Origin: Gammaproteobacteria bacterium
GTDB lineage: Bacteria; Pseudomonadota; Gammaproteobacteria; Arenicellales; Spongiicolonaceae
Direction: 5' to 3'
DNA: 10,099 bases
NCBI GenBank assembly: GCA_007570945.1
Contig: RKSH01000167.1
Span: 1 to 10,099, forward strand
The position numbers and the translations under genes are program-made. Position 1 is the stretch's first letter, and every line of letters begins with the position of its first letter. This document shows, piece by piece, positions 6,106 through 10,099 of this stretch. The notes below the pieces were generated by a model. It made no database searches. It was not told the DNA's origin and worked only from the letters and a program-made list of their open reading frames with translations.

Positions 6106-7316
6106 TGCTGCTGATGCGCGATGCGGACCTGCGCGGCCGCCGCGTTTTAATTCGTGAAGATTTAAACGTGCCGCTGAGCGGCGGCCGCATTCGCAGCGAT
6201 GCGCGCATTCGCGCCGCCGTTCCCACCGTGCAAGAGGCGCTGGCGGCCGGCGCGCATTCGGTGACGCTGATGTCGCATCTGGGCCGGCCGGCCGGCGGCG
6301 ACGGTGACGGCGATTTCTCCCTGGCGCCGGTGGCAGGCGCGCTTGGCGATGCGCTGGGCCGGCCGGTGCGGCTAATTAAAACCTGGCGCGGTGACGGCGC
6401 TGAGAGCGGTTCCGCCGTGCGCCCCGGTAAGGCCGGTGAGGGTGAGGTCGTGCTGCTGGAAAACCTGCGTTTTCATCCTGGCGAGGCCGCCAACGACGCC
6501 GGTTTTGCCGCCGACCTGGCCTCGTTGTGCGATGTGTTTGTGATGGACGCCTTCGCCACCGCCCACCGCGCCCACGCCTCCACCGTCGGCGTCGCGCGCA
6601 TTGCAGCCGTCGCCTGCGCCGGGCCGTTGTTGGCCGCCGAGTTGCGCGCCCTCGGCGATGCCATGCGCGCGCCGAAACCGCCGTTGGTGGCGGTTATTGG
6701 CGGCGCCAAAGTGTCCACCAAACTCGGCGTGTTGAACGCACTTGCCGGCCGCGCCGAGGTGCTCATCCCCGGCGGCGGCATCGCCAACACTTTCCTTGCG
6801 GCCACCGGCGTCGCCATCGGCAAATCGCTGGCCGAGGATTCCATGTTGGACCAGGCGCGCGCCATCATCGCCCGCATGGCCACCCGCGCCGCCGCCATCA
6901 TTCTGCCGGCCGACGTGGTCACCGCCCCGGCCATGGACTCCACCGCCGGCATCACGGTGTGCGCCGCCGCCAATGTGGACTCCGCATCGGCCATTGTGGA
7001 CGTCGGCCCCGACACCCGCGCCAGAATCGCGTCCACCATCAGCAGCGCCGGCACCGTTGTATGGAGCGGTCCCATGGGCGTCTTCGAAAACCCCGCCGCT
7101 GCCGCCGGCACGCGCACCGTTGTGGATGCCGTCACCAACTCCGCCGCCGCCTCCATCGCTGGCGGCGGCGACACCATCGCCGCGCTGGAGAAATTTGGCG
7201 GCGCCGCCGGCTTCTCGTATATTTCCACCGGCGGCGGCGCGTTTCTCACGTTCCTCGCCGGGCAAACTTTGCCGGCGGTGGCTGCCTTGGAAGAGCGCGC
7301 CGCGCGCGCCGCTTGA
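6105..7316 (+). CDS. pgk: Phosphoglycerate kinase
   Basis: This 403-residue monomeric kinase makes ATP from 1,3-bisphosphoglycerate, the product of the gene just upstream. The N-terminal substrate domain shows REDLNVP (17-23), SHLGRP (57-62), LLENLRF (117-123, Arg122) and DAFATAHRAHAST (148-160). The C-terminal nucleotide domain shows GGAKVSTK (199-206), GGGIANTF (223-230), GPMGVFE (322-328), GGGDT (353-357) and STGGGAF (374-380). The ATG at 6105 overlaps the gap stop by one base; the next Met (6114) is an alternative start. The reading frame also stays open upstream into gap, but the extra residues are not PGK-like. The loop 65-70 is GDGDGD. The segment 96-114 before VVLLEN is roughly ten residues longer than in E. 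coli PGK as I recall it and contains GEGE encoded by GGTGAG units. Confidence 0.97.
   Translation: MLLMRDADLRGRRVLIREDLNVPLSGGRIRSDARIRAAVPTVQEALAAGAHSVTLMSHLGRPAGGDGDGDFSLAPVAGALGDALGRPVRLIKTWRGDGAESGSAVRPGKAGEGEVVLLENLRFHPGEAANDAGFAADLASLCDVFVMDAFATAHRAHASTVGVARIAAVACAGPLLAAELRALGDAMRAPKPPLVAVIGGAKVSTKLGVLNALAGRAEVLIPGGGIANTFLAATGVAIGKSLAEDSMLDQARAIIARMATRAAAIILPADVVTAPAMDSTAGITVCAAANVDSASAIVDVGPDTRARIASTISSAGTVVWSGPMGVFENPAAAAGTRTVVDAVTNSAAASIAGGGDTIAALEKFGGAAGFSYISTGGGAFLTFLAGQTLPAVAALEERAARAA
6435..6450 (+). repeat. Dispersed 16-base repeat, copy 2 (inside pgk)
   Basis: GGTGAGGGTGAGGTCG is the exact reverse complement of 5058-5073 in the gap leader. In pgk it encodes the GEGEV stretch of an extended loop (residues 111-115). 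Confidence 0.7.
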
Positions 7317-8806
7317 TGATGAAAAAGAATGCAAAAAAATCCGCACCGCCACCGGCGTCGCGCGCCGCCAGCCACCGCCACACCAAAATCGTCGCCTCCC
7401 TCGGTCCGGCCACCGACGAGCCGGCGGTGATGGAGGGCATGATCCGCGCCGGGCTGGATGTGGCGCGGGTGAACTTCTCCCACGGCGCCGCCGCCGACCA
7501 CATGCGCCGCGCAAAGTTGATGCGCGAGCGCGCCGCCGCCTGCAACCGCGCGGTGGGACTCCTCGCCGATTTGCAGGGGCCGAAGATCCGCATCGCCAAC
7601 TTTCGCGATGGCGCGGTGCAGCTTCGCGATGGCGCGGCGTTCACCCTGGATGCGCAACTCGGCGGCAACGACGGTGACGGCGCGGCCGTGGGCGTCACCT
7701 ACAAGGCGCTGCCGCGCGACGTCAAGGCCGGCGACGTGCTGATGCTGGACGACGGCAACATCGCGCTGCGCGTCATGCGGGTGCGCGGCGGCAAGGTGCA
7801 CACCCGCGTGGCCGCCGGCGGCGTGTTGTCCGACAGCAAGGGCATCAACCTTGCCGGTGGCGGGCTGTCATCGCCGGCCCTCACCGCCAAAGACCGCGCC
7901 GACATTAAACTCGCCGGCCGGCTGCAGGCCGACTACCTGGGGCTCTCTTTCGTGCGCAACGCCGACGATGTCCGCCGCGCGCGGCGCATGTTCACCGCGG
8001 CCGGCGGCAGCGGCGGCATCGTGGCCAAGATTGAGCGCGCCGAGGCGCTGGCCAACATCGAGGAAATCATCGCCACCGCCGATGCGGTGATGATTGCGCG
8101 CGGCGACCTGGGCGTGGAGATCGGCAACGCCGAACTGCCCGGCGTGCAGAAGAGAATCATCGCCGCCGCGCGCGACCACAACAGCATCGTCATCGTCGCC
8201 ACGCAGATGATGCAGTCCATGGTGGTCAACCCGCAGCCCACCCGCGCCGAGGTTCTGGATGTGGCCAACGCCGTGCTGGACGGCACCGACGCGGTGATGC
8301 TGTCCGCCGAGACCGCCACCGGCCGCCACCCGGTGAAGGTGGTGAGCGCCATGCACCACATCTGCCGCGGCGCCGAGAGCCACCGCATCAGCACCGCCAC
8401 CGACGGCGCCGAGGTGGACGCCGCCGCCGACCGCATCACCGGCACCGAGCAGGCCATCGCCATCGCCACCATGTTCACCGCCCGCCACCATGACCTCGCC
8501 GCCATCGTCGCCCTCACCGAGTCCGGCGCCACCGCGCGGTGGATGTCGCGCATCAACAGCGGCATTCCCATCTACGCCATCACCCGCCATGTGGCGACCC
8601 AGCGGCGCGTGACGTTGTACAAGGGCGTCTACCCGGTGGCGCACGACGTCAACGCGCGCAGCGACCACCGCATCGACCGCCAAATCGTCACCGAGTTGCT
8701 GCGCCGCAAGTCGGTGCGCAAGGGCGACCGCATCGCCGTCACCCGCGGCGACCTCACCGGCGTCAGCGGCGGCACCAACACCATGAAGATTCTGCGCGTG
8801 GGGTAG
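7316..8806 (+). CDS. pyk: Pyruvate kinase, PykA type
   Basis: This 496-residue enzyme converts phosphoenolpyruvate and ADP to pyruvate and ATP. It starts with a basic, Ala/Pro-rich extension (1-20) before RHTKIVASLGPAT (21-33). The barrel carries ARVNFSHG (50-57) with Arg51, Asn53 and Ser55 at the active site, and ADLQGPKIRI (84-93). The signature IVAKIERAEAL (235-245) has the catalytic Lys238 and metal ligand Glu240, continuing into MIARGDLGVEIG (259-270). Thr296 in ATQMMQSM and TDAVMLSAETATG (324-336) complete the site. The B domain is about 96-190. The whole order, including LDDGNIALRV and the end GGTNTMKILRV, resembles E. coli PykA more than PykF. ATGATG at 7316-7321 offers two starts; the first overlaps the pgk stop by one base. 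The gene ends 5 bases before the next start, continuing the coupled run. Confidence 0.97.
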   Translation: MMKKNAKKSAPPPASRAASHRHTKIVASLGPATDEPAVMEGMIRAGLDVARVNFSHGAAADHMRRAKLMRERAAACNRAVGLLADLQGPKIRIANFRDGAVQLRDGAAFTLDAQLGGNDGDGAAVGVTYKALPRDVKAGDVLMLDDGNIALRVMRVRGGKVHTRVAAGGVLSDSKGINLAGGGLSSPALTAKDRADIKLAGRLQADYLGLSFVRNADDVRRARRMFTAAGGSGGIVAKIERAEALANIEEIIATADAVMIARGDLGVEIGNAELPGVQKRIIAAARDHNSIVIVATQMMQSMVVNPQPTRAEVLDVANAVLDGTDAVMLSAETATGRHPVKVVSAMHHICRGAESHRISTATDGAEVDAAADRITGTEQAIAIATMFTARHHDLAAIVALTESGATARWMSRINSGIPIYAITRHVATQRRVTLYKGVYPVAHDVNARSDHRIDRQIVTELLRRKSVRKGDRIAVTRGDLTGVSGGTNTMKILRVG

Positions 8807-8811
8807 CCGCT

Positions 8812-9594
8812 GTGGACCTCGGCATCAACGGCCGCCGCGCCATCGTCTGCGCCTCCAGCCGCGGACTGGGCAAAGCCTGCGCAATGGCGCTGGCCGCAGA
8901 AGGCGTGGCGGTGGTCATGAACGGCCGCGACGCCGGCACGTTGGACGCCGCGGTCGACGAAGTGCGCGCCGCGACCGGCGGTACCGACGTCAGCGGCATC
9001 ACATGCGACGTCACCACCGCCGCCGGCCGCGATGCATTATTGGCCGCCTGCCCGGCGCCCGACATTTTGGTGAACAACGCCGGCGGTCCGCCACCCGTGC
9101 ATTTCCGCGACATTAAAGAAAGCGACTGGCACACTGCACTGAACAACAACATGCTGGCGCCCATCGCCCTCATCCAATCGGTGGTGGACGGCATGATGGA
9201 GCGCAACTTCGGGCGCATCGTCAACATTACCTCGGCCGCGGTGAAGGCGCCCATTCCGGCCTTGGGCCTGTCCAACGGCGCGCGCGCCGGCCTCACCGGC
9301 TTCGTCGCCGGGGTGGCGCGCGAAGTGGCCGCGCGCGGCGTCACCATCAACAACATCTTGCCCGGCCCCTTTGACACCGACCGCCTGCGCGCCAACTTCC
9401 GCTACAACGCCGAGCAAAGCGGCGGCGACGCCGAGTCGCTGATGGCCGCCGGCCGCCGCGCCAACCCGGCCCGGCGCTTCGGCGAGCCGCCGGAGTTCGG
9501 CCGGTTGTGCGCGTTCCTGTGCAGCGTCCACGCCGGCTTCATCAACGGCCAGAACATCGTCGTGGACGGCGGCGCGTTTCCGGGAACGCTGTGA
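8812..9594 (+). CDS. Atypical short-chain dehydrogenase/reductase lacking the catalytic Tyr and Lys
   Basis: This 260-residue protein has the SDR fold. CASSRGLGKACA (13-24) stands in for the TGxxxGxG cofactor motif. NNAGGPPP (88-95) and VNITSAA (137-143, Ser141) follow. Where classical SDRs have YxxxK this one reads SNGAR (154-158), so both key residues are replaced by Ser and Arg. The end GQNIVVDGGAF (246-256) is normal. The pattern LSNGARAGL resembles a known beta-ketoacyl-ACP reductase-like subgroup (the conserved-domain group I recall as BKR_like_SDR_like) that departs from both the cofactor and tetrad motifs. GTG at 8812 is chosen as start: it is 5 bases after the pyk stop, has GGGG about 8 bases upstream and gives the right N-terminus, although the frame stays open into pyk. 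The stop overlaps the next SDR start (GTGA). The substrate is unknown, and a binding or partner role rather than catalysis is possible. Confidence 0.88.
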   Translation: MDLGINGRRAIVCASSRGLGKACAMALAAEGVAVVMNGRDAGTLDAAVDEVRAATGGTDVSGITCDVTTAAGRDALLAACPAPDILVNNAGGPPPVHFRDIKESDWHTALNNNMLAPIALIQSVVDGMMERNFGRIVNITSAAVKAPIPALGLSNGARAGLTGFVAGVAREVAARGVTINNILPGPFDTDRLRANFRYNAEQSGGDAESLMAAGRRANPARRFGEPPEFGRLCAFLCSVHAGFINGQNIVVDGGAFPGTL

Positions 9595-10099
9595 CCGGCG
9601 GCGCGCACCACGGCCGGCGCGTGGTGGTGACGGCCGGCGCCGACGGCATCGGCAAAAGCATCGCCGCGCTGCTGCACCAGGAGGGCGCCTCGGTGTGCAT
9701 CGCCGACATCAACGAACAGCGGCTCGGCGAATGCGCCGCGCAATTCCCCGGCATGATTTGCCGCCGCGCCGATGTGGCCGACTTATCCGATGTGGACACG
9801 GTGTTTAACGAATTGCTCGGCGAATGGGGCGGGGTCGACGCGCTGGTGAACAACGTCGGCATCGCCGGCCCCACCGCGCCGGTGGAGGAGGTGGCGGCGG
9901 AGGACTGGGAGCGGGTGATGCGGGTGAACGTCGGCGCGCACTTTTTGTGCACGCGGCGCGCGCTGCCGGCCATGCAGTCCGGCGGCTGCATCGTCAACAT
10001 CGCCAGCACCGCCGGCGTCATGGGCTACCCGTTGCGCGCGCCATATGCGGCCTCCAAGTGGGCGGTGGTGGGACTGACCCAAACCCTGGCCATGGAACT
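9591..10099 (+). CDS. Classical short-chain dehydrogenase/reductase, C-terminus cut by window edge
   Basis: The 169 complete codons present run off the right edge without a stop. The GTG at 9591 overlaps the previous stop codon as GTGA. The cofactor motif TAGADGIGKS (14-23) fits TGxxxGxG closely. Asp39 at the end of the second strand suggests NAD preference. NNVGIAGPTAPVEE (87-100), Asn113 and IASTAG (137-142, Ser139) are followed by YAASK (152-156), supplying an intact Asn-Ser-Tyr-Lys tetrad. The string PLRAPYAASKWAVVGLTQTLAME is typical of SDRs of sugar, polyol or hydroxy-acid metabolism, but the substrate cannot be read from the sequence. Overlap with the atypical SDR suggests matched amounts of the two proteins. 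Confidence 0.9.
   Translation, partial: MTGGAHHGRRVVVTAGADGIGKSIAALLHQEGASVCIADINEQRLGECAAQFPGMICRRADVADLSDVDTVFNELLGEWGGVDALVNNVGIAGPTAPVEEVAAEDWERVMRVNVGAHFLCTRRALPAMQSGGCIVNIASTAGVMGYPLRAPYAASKWAVVGLTQTLAME

Noticed and set aside
6527..7315. Apparent 263-codon N-terminal extension of pyruvate kinase
   Set aside because: The frame is open only because pgk is GC-rich; the extension is a His/Arg-rich shadow of pgk, and the PYK family N-terminus begins right after 7316.
6372..7801. Overlapping minus-strand open frames opposite pgk and the start of pyk
   Set aside because: Compositional shadows of the GCC/GGC codon pattern; no ribosome binding site or recognisable motif.
8539..8811. Apparent 91-codon N-terminal extension of the first SDR
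   Set aside because: Shadow of the pyk 3' end; SDRs begin close to the cofactor motif, and GTG 8812 fits both length and spacing.
1..10099. CRISPR arrays, tRNA or rRNA genes, insertion sequences, att sites or defence genes
   Set aside because: No evenly spaced repeats, tRNA-like cloverleaf, transposase or terminal repeats were seen; coding is nearly continuous and fully explained by core metabolic genes.

Overview
The window is GC-rich (about two thirds G+C by eye) and almost entirely coding. It holds nine protein genes, two of them cut by the window edges, with no RNA gene, insertion sequence, CRISPR array or prophage signal. The gene order tkt-gap-pgk-pyk, a PykA-type pyruvate kinase, a proteobacterial-type GAPDH and an EndA-type secreted nuclease point to a proteobacterium, most likely a high-GC gammaproteobacterium (betaproteobacteria are an alternative). 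This assignment rests on recognised family resemblance, not on a search.

Region 1 (1-593, minus strand) is the 5' part of a secreted endonuclease I (EndA/Vvn family). It keeps the catalytic histidine but appears to have lost both side chains that bind the metal in the family. A 55-base gap (594-648) separates it from a divergent cobalamin operon.

Region 2 (649-2933, plus strand) has two genes overlapping as ATGA. The first is a fused ChlI/ChlD-type chelatase subunit: an AAA+ domain, a Gly/Asp-rich repetitive linker and a von Willebrand A domain. The second is cobO, the cob(I)yrinic acid a,c-diamide adenosyltransferase. Together they suggest cobalt insertion and adenosylation in aerobic-type B12 synthesis or remodelling. 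The large CobN subunit is not in the window.

Region 3 (2990-10099, plus strand) is a long run of carbon-metabolism genes: transketolase, GAPDH, phosphoglycerate kinase and pyruvate kinase, then two short-chain dehydrogenases/reductases (SDRs). The gap-pgk and pgk-pyk junctions share one base (TGATG), pyk and the first SDR are 5 bases apart, and the two SDRs overlap as GTGA, so gap through the second SDR is probably one translationally coupled operon. Candidate promoters lie before tkt and before gap. The enzymes link the pentose phosphate pathway to the payoff half of glycolysis. The first SDR lacks the usual catalytic Tyr and Lys, while the second, truncated by the window end, keeps them.

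No clearly new multi-gene system is visible. The points most worth a second look are the altered metal site of the nuclease, the degenerate/canonical SDR pair on a glycolysis operon, and a recurrent DNA word (GGTGACGGC and related GGTGAG units) that occurs in unrelated genes, partly as acidic glycine-rich loops in glycolytic enzymes.
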